Position numbers and translations under genes: made by a program. Below, piece by piece: positions 56,248-64,000 of a DNA stretch of 64,000 nucleotides. Position 1 is the stretch's first letter, and the number at the start of each line of letters is the position of its first letter. The notes beneath the pieces were generated by a model. That model saw nothing but the letters and a program-made list of their open reading frames with translations. It had not been told where the DNA came from and did no database searches. The stretch covers positions 4,397,501 to 4,461,500 of the forward strand of contig JAQPZY010001626.1 of NCBI GenBank assembly GCA_029931535.1, in the 5' to 3' direction. The stretch comes from Margaritifera margaritifera (taxonomy: Eukaryota > Mollusca > Bivalvia > Unionida > Margaritiferidae).

Positions 56248-56640
56248 TCAGATACCAATGGTTAAAACGTCTATGTCGTAGAGGCTGCAGTTATCTTTGC
56301 TTTTCACTTGAATCTTGACAAACTCTCTGCAAATGAGCTCTCGTAGCTCAAGAGGTAAACAACGAATCCTATCCACTTATAAAGTATCCGACATGAGGAT
56401 TATATTTTGGACCAACCAAATGAACGTAGTAACAGCACAGAGACCATCTGGAATGTTCAAGGAAAGATGTATCTTTATCCTCCCATTCACATCACAACTG
56501 AAACACTGTTCTTGGTCTCCTTGTCCTAAGTAGACAAATCCTACTCTGGCTACATATTTGGGACTGGGTTCTTCCAGATATTTAGGTCATTTCCCTTTGA
56601 ACGTCTACAATCGACTCTCAAAATTATAATAGCCAGGCAC
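56248..56640 (-). pseudogene. BIR-domain (inhibitor-of-apoptosis-like) gene fragment
   Basis: The minus strand encodes YNFESRL at about 56,625, then TFKGK, VARVGFVYLGQGDQEQCFSC (Cys pair at 56,494-56,505) and, in a second frame, EHSRWSLCCYY and HLVGPKY. This is the BIR fold order: E..RL.TF, A..GF.Y.G..D.V.CF.C, then a W/D region (lost here by the frameshift), H-x6-C. One zinc site, about 70 residues. Downstream in frame comes ELRELICREFVKIQVKSKDN, shared with the neighbouring duplicated genes, and a stop at 56,248. No RING is visible. BIR proteins block caspases and are carried by insect viruses and some Polinton-like entities. Whether it came from a host IAP cannot be told from this sequence. 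Confidence 0.6.
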
Positions 56641-56964
56641 AGCTACGGAAAACATGTATTGTTCTTTGCTTTGTAATTCTCAATCAAGTTGATGTGGTGG
56701 TATCCAGCGTGGTTTATGAGTGCATGGATGAGATCCATAGATGGATACACGAACGGCATAGCTTTCGCTAGTAGAACGGTATGGTCGTGCTGCAAGGCTT
56801 ATGTCGCAGGGTACGTCATCACTCTGGTCGCAGGGCACAGCATCGCGCACAAGTTCACTGAATATGGAGTCAGCCGTGGGTCTATCACACTGTTGCTGTG
56901 TCGAATTCATCAGTCTAAGTGGAAGATTTTAGTTACAATGATTTTAGTTTGTTCTTTTGAACGT

Positions 56965-59900
56965 TTTATACTGGAGAAGGTATCCGTACGGTGACGTGTT
57001 GTGTTAGGGAAGTCGCACTCGTTTCAGGTAGAAGATCTGACATACTTTTTTTTTTCAAGGGCCGACTGACGAGTTTATAATTTGGAAAACGTGTGAGTAT
57101 CCAACCTGGTAACGTGAAAGTTTTGATCTTTCCCTGATTTTAAGGTTTCTTTTAAGACCGCAAAGTTGATGACTTGACTGGAACGATAGTTCAGTGTCAG
57201 TCCTTTCACTTTATATTTGGTATGAAGTTGTCCTTTTCATGTCTCGATACTGGTAACCGTAATTTTGGGCCCACCACTGACAAAACTAGTGTCTTTGAGA
57301 TGTTCTTCGGTCCAAGTTCCTAAACATTCGTCTTCGGTGTGTGGGTGATAGCTACCCGGTCGATCGATGTACATGCAACTTTGAATTCATCTTTGTTTTC
57401 TGGAGTGTGACACCAAGAAGGATAGCCGCTAGCTTCTTGCTTTGATTTAATAAATTCGTTGACTTGGCCTGAAAAACATCCCTAGACTCGAGTCGTCGTC
57501 TTGTTGGTATTGTTCAGTGGTAGGAAAGTGCCAAATTATTTATACTTTTAACAGTTGTTATCAGCGATTGAGTGCATGAAACAATTCGACACTCACCCAC
57601 GGTCCGTCAAGGATCGTTCTTGATCGTTATGGTGACAAGGATGGTCTTCTTTACACGTGTCAGCACACGTACGACAAAATTAAAACATTAGTTTTCAGTG
57701 GCAATGATGAGGTAATACAGCATGGTACAAGTGAGTCGGTGGCAAAACTTAGCAATTAATCAAACCTTCATATTAGCGAATGTGTTCCACATCGATGTTT
57801 TCTGTCAACGTTTCAGGATGACCAGTGGGGAATTGGGCATATTTACACACCCAAGGATACAAGGAACACACATCGATGTATTTGATTTGCTCTCCTTGAG
57901 ATTCATCCACTTCGTACAACAATCGTGTCGCATTGGTTTGTACTAAAAAAAAATGTGTGGATTTAAATGTTTGATGTTGACTACATTGTAATCTTCGATG
58001 ATGCGTTCACATTCTGATTCTGTTTTGAAACGTTGGTCGAAGTCATGTTCCCACATTTCTATCACTGGGTATCCTTGACTTTCTAAACTCTAGCGTCGTT
58101 GATATCTTTGGTCATACAATTCTTCCATGGTAAACTCTGAGAAAGGATTGTTCAGATCTCGTTGAGGAAAACAGGTAGGCATCCATGAAATTAACATCTT
58201 TGAAATTAATAGACCATCTGTGGGTTTTCTAAATCCCAACTATCCACGGAAAGGGTTCCAATTTTCTTTTCTCTACCGTTTCTAGCATGTTGTATCCACT
58301 TGTCTTGAGTCTCACACAAGTAATGTAGCCAGCGCAAAGCTTTGGCTGAATATCGACGGCAAACAGAGAGATAGGACTGAAGTGGTATGATGGGTACTTT
58401 GTTCTAAGTCATGAACTTCTTTCTATAGACTAATCCACACACTCTTTGGGAATGGTAGAAGCTTTCTTCAGGGGATCGATACCTCCGTGACCCATAAATA
58501 ATTGTCGACATGTTCCACAGCAACGCTCTTAAAATGTATACATCTGGTCGACAATATTTCAACATTTCTTCTAAAGAATGAGTTTGGTACCAAGCGTAGA
58601 AAGCTTCTCGTTATTCTGTTCGCATGCCGTCGGGGTCGTAGTAGTGAACTTCAGGCAAATGCGTGAGCACAACGTGTCGATTAACTTCGGTATTCAAAAA
58701 AGTGTGAAAAATAGCCTTTAGCCTTCTCTGTCGTTTCAAACGTTTTAGGCATTCTACTCAAAGGCATGGTCAAATAACTCACGGAATATTTAAACTGTAC
58801 GTTTCCCACTTTCACGTAAATGATTTTGGCTCCGTTCATGGTGACTGTTGGAAATTTGGTTCCTTGTTCTGAATAATATTTCAAAAAAAATTGTCCGTTG
58901 TATCATGAGAAATAATGAGCCATGACTGGAGCGTAACAATGTACCTTCTCATCGCTCCAAGTGTCGTCGGTGGGATCTGAAATCCACTCGGTAAAATCAG
59001 AAAGAGTACGGAGCCCTGAAATATCTTTCCTCGTCCTCCTGGAATAACGCTACAATTTCTACAGTGATGAAATAAAGGTTCTTGAATACAGTCGTTGCAA
59101 GCGCGATGAATCGCACAAAAATTAGGAATGTGAATTCCAGTCTCTCGTGAACATAGAAATTAAAGAATAAAGATAAAATCAATACTTTTCTTATTATTCT
59201 TCAAACGTGTGACTTTTGGTTATTAGTTCGACCAAGATATCCACAAGTGGGGCACACTCTCAATAGTTCATATGCACTCATCTGCTGTTGGAATTGTTTC
59301 ATGTCATGTTGCTCGTAACAGGCTGAACTGACGAATGTAAGCTTGCAAGCAGAGGAATGAATTATTTCTTTTCCTTCAGGAATGCTAGGTCTGGAAGCTA
59401 AACACCCACTATGTCTCTCTCCACAATGAATTTGTTGATCCCGATTTGTAAATCCTTGATCACATTTGTCGCAATCGTAATTGTATCCAAGAAATCCTGT
59501 GATAGTTGTAATTGCATCGAAATGATCTTGGTGATGATAAATGTGAATGTATTTTCCGTCTGGGAAATCAGGTTCTCGAAACACGAGAGCTCCACAAACG
59601 ACCTGAGGGTATACTTTCAACGTATAACGAGGTGCCAGCACGTCTTGAAGTGTTTGCATTTCAGGAATTCCACGCATGGTCTCTTTGGAATTGCCTGATT
59701 GCTGCAAAAGAATTTCTGCTTTTCTTCGTTTTTGGGGTCTCTCCGATTTTTTAATGCTCTCCGATAATCTTTTCCATTCTGCTGTATAGTTTTTCTCTGC
59801 ATGAGTTCGATCCGCTATGATGGCACGGGCTAAAAACGTCTGATCTTGCTCGTTGTTCATCTGAACGATACTTCGTTTTTGGTACTGCGAAATTCATCCG

Positions 59901-60134
59901 CCGATAAAATGTTACGTTGTCCGCTGCCTCTTGGAGATGAAACGTGTGTTGTCTTGTGATTGGTAGATTTTCCATTGGTCATGTCAAACTCACGACTGGA
60001 GTGATGGACGTGCTGAATTTGTCCAAGATTTTGGAACAGTTTAATTCTGTAGGTGTACTAAATTCGATCAACACAGGAGACTTCAAACTGTCGTGAGTAA
60101 TGGATAGTTTCAAATAAATCCTTGATGAAGACAT
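56965..60134 (-). pseudogene. Protein-primed family B DNA polymerase (Polinton PolB), internally deleted
   Basis: About 3.2 kb. Start region at ATG 60134: RIYLKLSITHDSLKSPVLIE. A well-kept 219-codon stretch (59,860-59,201) contains HIYHHQDHFDAITTITGFLG and the Cys/His cluster YDCDKCDQGFTNRDQQIHC. The 3'-5' exonuclease region follows: GIHIPNFCAIHRACNDC (exo I acids replaced), APVMAH then YNGQF where the family has GYDG-F (Asp to Asn plus a stop), YLTMPLSRMPKTFE and a YCRPDV-type exo III. Polymerase motif A is intact (YIDVCSLYPWVCKY, about 57,885-57,840), then SGYPSWCHTPENKDEF. About 57,380 the text jumps directly to a stretch (MYIDRPGSYHP) that normally follows the catalytic YxDTDS box. Motif B and the DTDS box are deleted. 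The C-terminus has FVSGGPKITVTS and KVKGLTLNYRSSQ and ends near PYGY. It cannot replicate DNA. Confidence 0.9.
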
Positions 60135-60559
60135 CTGCTCTCTCCTAGCTGGAACCTGAGATTTGGACTCCTTAAAATTTGACTGTGTAGGTGTAAGCCG
60201 TCGTTCTAAATTTTCTGGAAGTCACTATTTTGGGTAATTCGAGTGTAAAAATAATCTTCAGGAGTTATCGCACAACCTTCTTTTTTAGCTGATCTCGACC
60301 CTCTCGGTTTTGTAGTAAAGGTATATGGTTGGCTCTGGATCACTCATGTCTTCTTAAAAATCGCAAGCGAACGTTTGTCAATACTTCTCTGATCGTATGA
60401 GGCAACAATGAAAGTCGTCGTCTCTTGGCTTTTCTGGTTTCTCGTTGGAAAGGTTTGATCTTTTCAAGATGATTTAAAATTTGATTTGACTAGGGTTCAC
60501 ACTCTCTCAGTAAATATAGAGAAAATCCCTCTACCCTCATTCGTGTTTCAATCAGTGAA

Positions 60560-61075
60560 GATGGAAGAGTCACAACAGATGATATTTCTCGTCAGAGATT
60601 TACAGAGAGTCATTCCAAAGCACACTTCCAGCATGACTTCTTACTACTCCTCTCGAGATAAAAGTCAAGATACCCTATTATGTATGCCAGGAGAAAGGAC
60701 ATTAGGTTCCAGAATGTCCACAACGTCAAAGAAAAGGAACCTCTAAGAATGGAGGAAAAAGAAACAAAAGTAAAGATACTTGTTATGAATGTCAAGAAAA
60801 AATACATTGGTCTTCAGAGTCTCCAGAAAAAAGAGAACAAGAAGGAGCGTTCAGAAGCAGAAGAACAAGAAGAACCCATTCCAGTAAAGAAATTCAAAAA
60901 GGCGAGACATGTGGAAGAAACAGCAGAAGAAAAACCCAAACCAGTGAAAAAAATTCAGAAAAGAAAGACAGTCAAGAAAGAAGTAGAAAATTGTTTTTTT
61001 TTATGTGTTATAAAATTTCATTGTGATTCTATTCAAGAGAATATACGAAAAAACGTAAGTGTATCTTTGTCTTGA
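60560..61075 (+). pseudogene. CCHC zinc-knuckle protein with Lys/Glu-rich tail, plus strand
   Basis: Divergent to PolB. ATG at 60560 (MEESQQMIFLVRDLQRVIPK) opens one frame; the neighbouring frame holds two knuckle-like units: YYVCQEKGH-stop-VPEC (60,676-60,720) and CYECQEKIHWSSES (60,779-60,822). Compared with C-x2-C-x4-H-x4-C, the first has lost its first Cys (Tyr) and has TAG inside, and the second has Ser for the last Cys and Ile for the usual Gly. The remaining frame continues with two similar Lys/Glu-rich units (PIPVKKFKKARHVEETAEEK and PKPVKKIQKRKTVKKEVEN). Zinc knuckles bind single-stranded nucleic acid. This is one of the few plus-strand genes of the element. Confidence 0.5.
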
Positions 61076-61089
61076 TTTGCTTTTTTTGC

Positions 61090-61123
61090 ATGGATAAGAT
61101 AACACACACACACACACACACAA
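61090..61123. repeat. (CA)n microsatellite
   Basis: About 11 CA units following the zinc-knuckle gene. Confidence 0.95.
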
Positions 61124-61129
61124 TAATGG

Positions 61130-61230
61130 AGGGATCTGAGTTTTGTTTTATTTGGCAATCACTGAGTAGTATCTCTTTTCAAAGATATTTGGTTGGCCCT
61201 GAAAAGGAAAGTTTGGGTTTTTGAATAAAA
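61130..61230. repeat. Extra internal copy of the TIR inner block, direct orientation
   Basis: GGCAATCACTGAGTAGTATC then TCTTTTC and GGTTGGCCCTGAAAA match the left TIR inner block (45,395-45,465) and the left duplicate (46,350-46,415) in the same orientation, and the right TIR (62,126-62,205) in inverse orientation. With the latter it makes an inverted pair enclosing 61.2-62.1 kb. Confidence 0.75.
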
Positions 61231-61587
61231 ACAAAAACAACTTATGGACTTATCAACATCAATTGCAACTGTCTTAAACCTTTTCCACGTCCAATTCGGA
61301 CTCCTGCTGCAACTGTGGTAGTTGTAGTAGTGACTGTTGCTGCTGATGATGCTGGTGTCTTCGTGGTGGTGGTAAACATCTTCCTTCTGTTTTCTTCTGA
61401 AATCATCGTACACTGGCAATGATGGAGAAGGAGGTGAATGTGGTACTACCGCAAGAATTCTTGCGAAGAAGATAATAAATTGCACAAAAGTCAAATTGAA
61501 GTCATTCACTTCTGGTAGAATGCTTGCAACAGTAGTGGTAGTAGTCGTACTATCAATCCAGGTATAAGAAATATCAACACATCTCAA
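61159..61587 (-). CDS. Unrecognised open frame at the right end of the Polinton
   Basis: A 142-codon frame on the minus strand with a Thr-rich start, a hydrophobic stretch (NLTFVQFIIFFARILAVV) and Ser/His/Tyr low complexity, running into the internal TIR-like block. The position mirrors the Cys-rich genes at the left end, but the CPCC...PGYR cluster is absent. It may be a decayed copy in a wrong frame or chance. The first residue assignment is uncertain. Confidence 0.25.
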   Translation of the reverse strand: MRCVDISYTWIDSTTTTTTVASILPEVNDFNLTFVQFIIFFARILAVVPHSPPSPSLPVYDDFRRKQKEDVYHHHEDTSIISSNSHYYNYHSCSRSPNWTWKRFKTVAIDVDKSISCFCFYSKTQTFLFRANQISLKRDTTQ

Positions 61588-61658
61588 TACATCATCTTCA
61601 TTTCAGCCATGGGTATGGTACATGAACTCTTCAACAATGGTAAATCGTAGGAACGCTG

Positions 61659-61662
<4 letters not shown>

Positions 61663-61730
<68 letters not shown>
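61663..61730. repeat. (TA)n microsatellite
   Basis: About 33 TA units inside the right part of the Polinton. Confidence 0.96.
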
Positions 61731-61735
<5 letters not shown>

Positions 61736-61839
61736 TATTGAAAGTGACGTCACGCCTCCATTGTATTCTGATTGAAAGTTAGACTGACTGAATTATGTTA
61801 CACGCATTCTGATCGGTGGATCTTCCTAAATTATGTTAC

Positions 61840-62126
61840 ATGGCTTACTGTGTCATCTGTTCTAAAAACAACCCGACAAGATGTGGACAAGCGTTGAATC
61901 CTCTACCATCATTTCAAGCATGATGTTTGATCTGAAATACCCCGTGTTTGTCAAGGCAATGAGGGCGATCACACGCATCACAGACACAGCTATTTTGGAA
62001 GAGATGAATCTATGTTCAAAGGCAAGGATGCCTCAAACGAGTATTAGTCTATGGACCGGCTGTAAGGAGAAGCTTGCGAAGAAGAACTGTGAAGCGGTGA
62101 CACATGTGTTAACCCTCTTTGGTTAA
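61840..62126 (+). pseudogene. Unrecognised Cys-containing small gene, plus strand
   Basis: ATG 61840 starts MAYCVICSKNNPTRCGQALN with a C-x2-C...C pattern and stops after 27 codons. An overlapping frame (ATG 61881) continues MMFDLKYPVFVKAMRAITRI and then LCSKAR...LWTGCKEKLAKKNC, giving a second Cys group, to a stop at 62,126, immediately before the TIR inner block. The frames join if one shift is assumed near 61,915. No family was recognised; the paired Cys groups suggest metal binding. Confidence 0.35.
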
Positions 62127-62360
62127 CCCACCCCAACGGCCCTTTTCAGGGCCACCCAAATCTCTTCGAAAAAAGAGATACAACTCAAAATCATTGTCAC
62201 TGTGTATTTTATGTTTTATGTTTGCGCATGTCTATCACTATGTCTATTTACAACCAACTAAACTTAAAAACCCTTTCAACCCCTTTTGTATTTGTGGGTA
62301 TAGCGTGTATATAAACACTACTCATCCTTTGGCGTGTGTATGTAACTATAGTGTGTATAT

Positions 62361-62591
62361 TTGAAATAAAGAAACAACACAAACGCCGATAAATTTGTGC
62401 GACTAGTTTCGCATTTACTATATGCTTCTTCAGGCACAAAATGTTTTTGAAAGAAACGGATGACGTCTATATATTTATAAACAATTACGTCATTGACATA
62501 ACATCATAAATGATATGCTTTATCATAAAAATATCATATGTATAACGGGATCAGAAAGATACACGAGTCTCTAATGAAAACTGATAGTGAA
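62361..62591 (-). mobile_element. 231-bp hammerhead-bearing retroelement insert (PLE- or retrozyme-like)
   Basis: Not present in the left TIR. It is flanked by 13-bp direct repeats ATAGTGTGTATAT (62348-62360 and 62592-62604), a true target duplication since the left TIR has the sequence once. Read on the minus strand the ribozyme lies near the 3' end and the insert ends TTGTTTCTTTATTTCAA. Small size, 3' position of the ribozyme and a duplication of this length suit a 5'-truncated Penelope-like element or an animal retrozyme-type non-autonomous element. No open frame. Confidence 0.75.
62393..62442 (-). ncRNA. Type I hammerhead ribozyme
   Basis: The minus strand reads TTTTGTGC (stem I), CTGAAGA (core, CUGANGA), AGCAT-loop-ATGC (stem II), GAA, then AC-TA-GT (2-bp stem III), C as the cleavage-site base, and GCACAAAT closing stem I (7 bp). 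All conserved core positions are present, with cleavage predicted between 62401 and 62400. The very short stem III is the minimal form known from Penelope-like elements and retrozymes, which often act as dimers. Confidence 0.85.
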
Positions 62592-62743
62592 ATAGTGTGT
62601 ATATAAACACTCCTACTCTCTCGTGTGTGATAGTGTGTTATTTCATCCCCTTCTTTTACATCCTACCATTTTCGTTGGATAGTAGGTGCTAGGAGGCGTA
62701 ATGTTAATTCCAGTAGAGCCCCCAAGTGGCACATATAGCTATT

Positions 62744-62749
62744 TATCTT
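62744..62749. repeat. Target-site duplication of the Polinton, right copy (TATCTT)
   Basis: Matches 44715-44720 exactly; see the left copy. Confidence 0.9.
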
Positions 62750-62782
62750 GTTATATCACTCATAATTAGTAACAATACATGT
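62750..62782. repeat. Host 41-bp repeat, remainder of the interrupted unit
   Basis: GTTATATCACTCATAATTAG then TAACAATACATG continues the unit that starts at 44713, restoring a 41-nt unit across the element. Confidence 0.85.
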
Positions 62783-62789
62783 TCGGTGC

Positions 62790-63215
62790 AATATAAAGAT
62801 GCTAAGTCTCATGTTTTCGATACATTCTAGAATCTGCACATAGTAATTACATGGGTGTCCATATAATATGTCATAGTGAATATTTCGTTATTATGTTTAC
62901 CAGAAATGTTATATATACTGAAAGACCTGCGGAGGAGGAGGAGAGGTGGGGGGAGGAAGAGGGCACTCAATATGCAAGTCGTACTATGGATGTTCTGACA
63001 GTTGGAAATAGGGGTTCAAGATCAATCTAATACGGCGATAAATTTACAACCAATTTTGTTTTCTATCCTTTTTATGTCTAACATAGGGTAAAACCTAATA
63101 GAAAACTAATAGGAGAATGTCTTTTCGTCAGGTGAACCCAGAAATGAGATAAAAATAGATAAGACATTTATGGTAAAACATTAATTCTCCTTTTACTATT
63201 CATATGTATTCTTGT
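62790..63215. other. No recognisable feature
   Basis: Contains a GGAGGAGGAG-type purine stretch at 62,932-62,962, otherwise nothing recognised. Confidence 0.6.
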
Positions 63216-63216
63216 C

Positions 63217-63291
63217 GGCATAGTTCACACCTTACTGACACGGCATAGTTCACACCTTACTGACACGGCATAGTTCACACCTTACTGACAC
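63217..63291. repeat. 25-bp tandem repeat, 3 copies
   Basis: GGCATAGTTCACACCTTACT plus GACAC, three perfect or near-perfect copies. Confidence 0.95.
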
Positions 63292-63299
63292 GAGCTTTT

Positions 63300-63770
63300 G
63301 GTCTATAATGATGTCGAAACTGTCTGGAAAGATAATAGGAGTCCACAATCTCAGGTGTAACCCCCTACCCCCACTTTTCAAAATGACTGCCACACCCATT
63401 CTCTGGACCAAGAGATTGTTTTGTGTGGGTTCAAAAGTTCCACCAAAGGTGAATATAATGGGTATTTGCTTCAAATGGTTACTTGATGGTTATGAATGGA
63501 GAAATTTTGTACACTCAAGTACCTTTGATAAAAACTCCGAACGCATCCAAAGCCGTCTGAAAATGTACCGTGGTAATGAGATGAGGAAATGCATTGGTCT
63601 ACATAAGACTCACTGAAGGTTATACCGTATATACGTTTGACACAGGTTACTACTCTGTGCCTTCGGGTGTGTATAACCATTACCTCTGAAATGACAGTTT
63701 GCAATTCTTTAGCTACTCATGGTCAAAAATATTTGGTAATGGTGTGATTTGTTTAAGATAATACTTGCTA
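63300..63770. other. Overlapping open frames, none recognised
   Basis: A 102-codon plus-strand frame (63308-63616, starting MMSKLSGKIIGVHNLRCNPL) and shorter opposite frames occur. No domain, splice signals or homologue was recognised. Confidence 0.45.
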
Positions 63771-63774
63771 TTTC

Positions 63775-64000
63775 GAACATCGTTTTATCCTTGTCCATCT
63801 ACATCTGGCTATTGTTTGTAAATATCATTTTATCCTTGTCCACCTATATATGGCTATTGTTTGTAAACATCGTTTTATCCTTGTCCACCTACATCTGGCT
63901 ATTGTTTGTAAACATCATTTTATCCTGTCTACCTATATATGGCTATTGTTTGTAAACATCATTTTATCCTTGTCCACCTACATCTGGCTATTGTTTGTAA
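63775..64000. repeat. 45-bp minisatellite, at least 5 copies, running off the window
   Basis: ATCGTTTTATCCTTGTCCAC plus CTACATCTGGCTATTGTTTG and TAAAC is repeated to the last base. Being a multiple of three, it gives a repeating hydrophobic frame that should not be taken as a membrane protein. Confidence 0.95.

Larger units (their letters stand above)
44721..62743 (-). mobile_element. Maverick/Polinton, complete ends, inactivated
   Basis: An 18,023-bp element flanked by TATCTT. The left end begins AGCAGTAATATATGCCACTT; the right end, read on the minus strand, begins AATAGCTATATGTGCCACTT. These have equal length up to the shared ATRTGCCACTTGGGG core; the left retains the 5'-AG typical of Polintons. 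The gene set is diagnostic: protein-primed PolB, retroviral-type integrase with chromodomain, FtsK/HerA-type packaging ATPase, adenain-like protease, major capsid protein and associated virion-type proteins. The capsid genes support the accepted view that Polintons are, or derive from, virus-like entities. Almost all genes lie on the minus strand. Stops, frameshifts and deletions occur in nearly every gene, so this is a fossil copy. Later insertions: a hammerhead-bearing element in the right TIR and probably a solo LTR at 55.4-56.2 kb. Confidence 0.95.
62126..62743. repeat. Right terminal inverted repeat of the Polinton
   Basis: The inverse of 44721-45475: CCTTTTCAGGGCCACCCAAA, ACTCAAAATCATTGTCACTG, TTGCGCATGTCTATC, TGTATTTGTGGGTATAGCGT, CCATTTTCGTTGGATAGTAG and the tip CCCCAAGTGGCACATATAGC. 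It is shorter than the left TIR in tip repeats (one unit) and longer by one insertion (62,361-62,591). Confidence 0.9.

Noticed and set aside
56689..56994. 101-codon plus-strand gene
   Set aside because: Partly antisense to the PolB C-terminus and the segment after it; no recognisable domain.
62731..62740. Polinton ends set at AGTAATATATG (44724) and AGCTATATGTG (62740)
   Set aside because: Both would start with AG, but the flanking 6-mers (CTTAGC and ATTTAT) do not match; ends at 44721 and 62743 give an exact TATCTT duplication and restore the 41-bp host repeat.
63749..64000. Multi-span membrane protein running off the window
   Set aside because: The hydrophobic pattern is created by a 45-bp minisatellite.

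Overview
The window is AT-rich eukaryotic, almost certainly metazoan, genomic DNA. Reasons: many dinucleotide and trinucleotide microsatellites, a dozen minisatellites, a tRNA-derived SINE, three non-LTR retrotransposon (LINE) remnants, a Penelope-like element and a fossil Maverick/Polinton. The mix (SINE with a 'GGCGTTAAACCC'-type tail, Penelope with GIY-YIG domain, Polinton, LINE with C-terminal zinc finger) suggests a lophotrochozoan, most likely a mollusc; this is an inference from repeat style. I found no convincing multi-exon host gene; one tiny candidate exon is listed at low confidence.

Layout. 0-21 kb: intergenic DNA with microsatellites, minisatellites, one SINE (about 0.95-1.2 kb) and four short foldback (hairpin) elements. 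21.4-23.3 kb: a decayed Penelope-like element on the minus strand with reverse-transcriptase and GIY-YIG remnants and a hammerhead-like motif near its 3' end. 24-30 kb: minisatellites (54-, 37-, 53- and 41-bp units). 34.6-35.2 kb: LINE 3' end. 36.0-38.6 kb: a second, plus-strand LINE with an internal 48-bp minisatellite. 39.5-43.0 kb: a minus-strand LINE with endonuclease, RT and C2H2 finger, interrupted by stops and frameshifts.

44,721-62,743: a terminal-to-terminal but inactivated Maverick/Polinton of 18,023 bp. It has long terminal inverted repeats and an exact 6-bp target duplication (TATCTT). It sits inside a host 41-bp tandem repeat whose period is restored exactly when the element and one TATCTT copy are removed. 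On the minus strand, from the right end leftwards, lie: protein-primed PolB; a BIR-domain fragment; a tandemly duplicated small gene (with a probable solo LTR between its copies); packaging ATPase; two related small virion-type ORFs with a basic SR-rich ORF between them; a further small ORF; integrase with chromodomain; a conserved 'FYLTLP' structural protein; a small basic protein; the major capsid protein; adenain-type protease; and two copies of a small Cys-rich gene behind TATA boxes. A plus-strand gene with two degenerate CCHC knuckles lies divergent to PolB. Nearly every gene carries stops or frameshifts. PolB lacks its palm B-C region, and the integrase lacks its N-terminal half and two catalytic acids, so the element cannot be autonomous.

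The right TIR was later invaded by a 231-bp insert, flanked by 13-bp repeats, that carries a well-formed type I hammerhead ribozyme. The Polinton's accessory genes and this ribozyme insertion are the most unusual content of the window.
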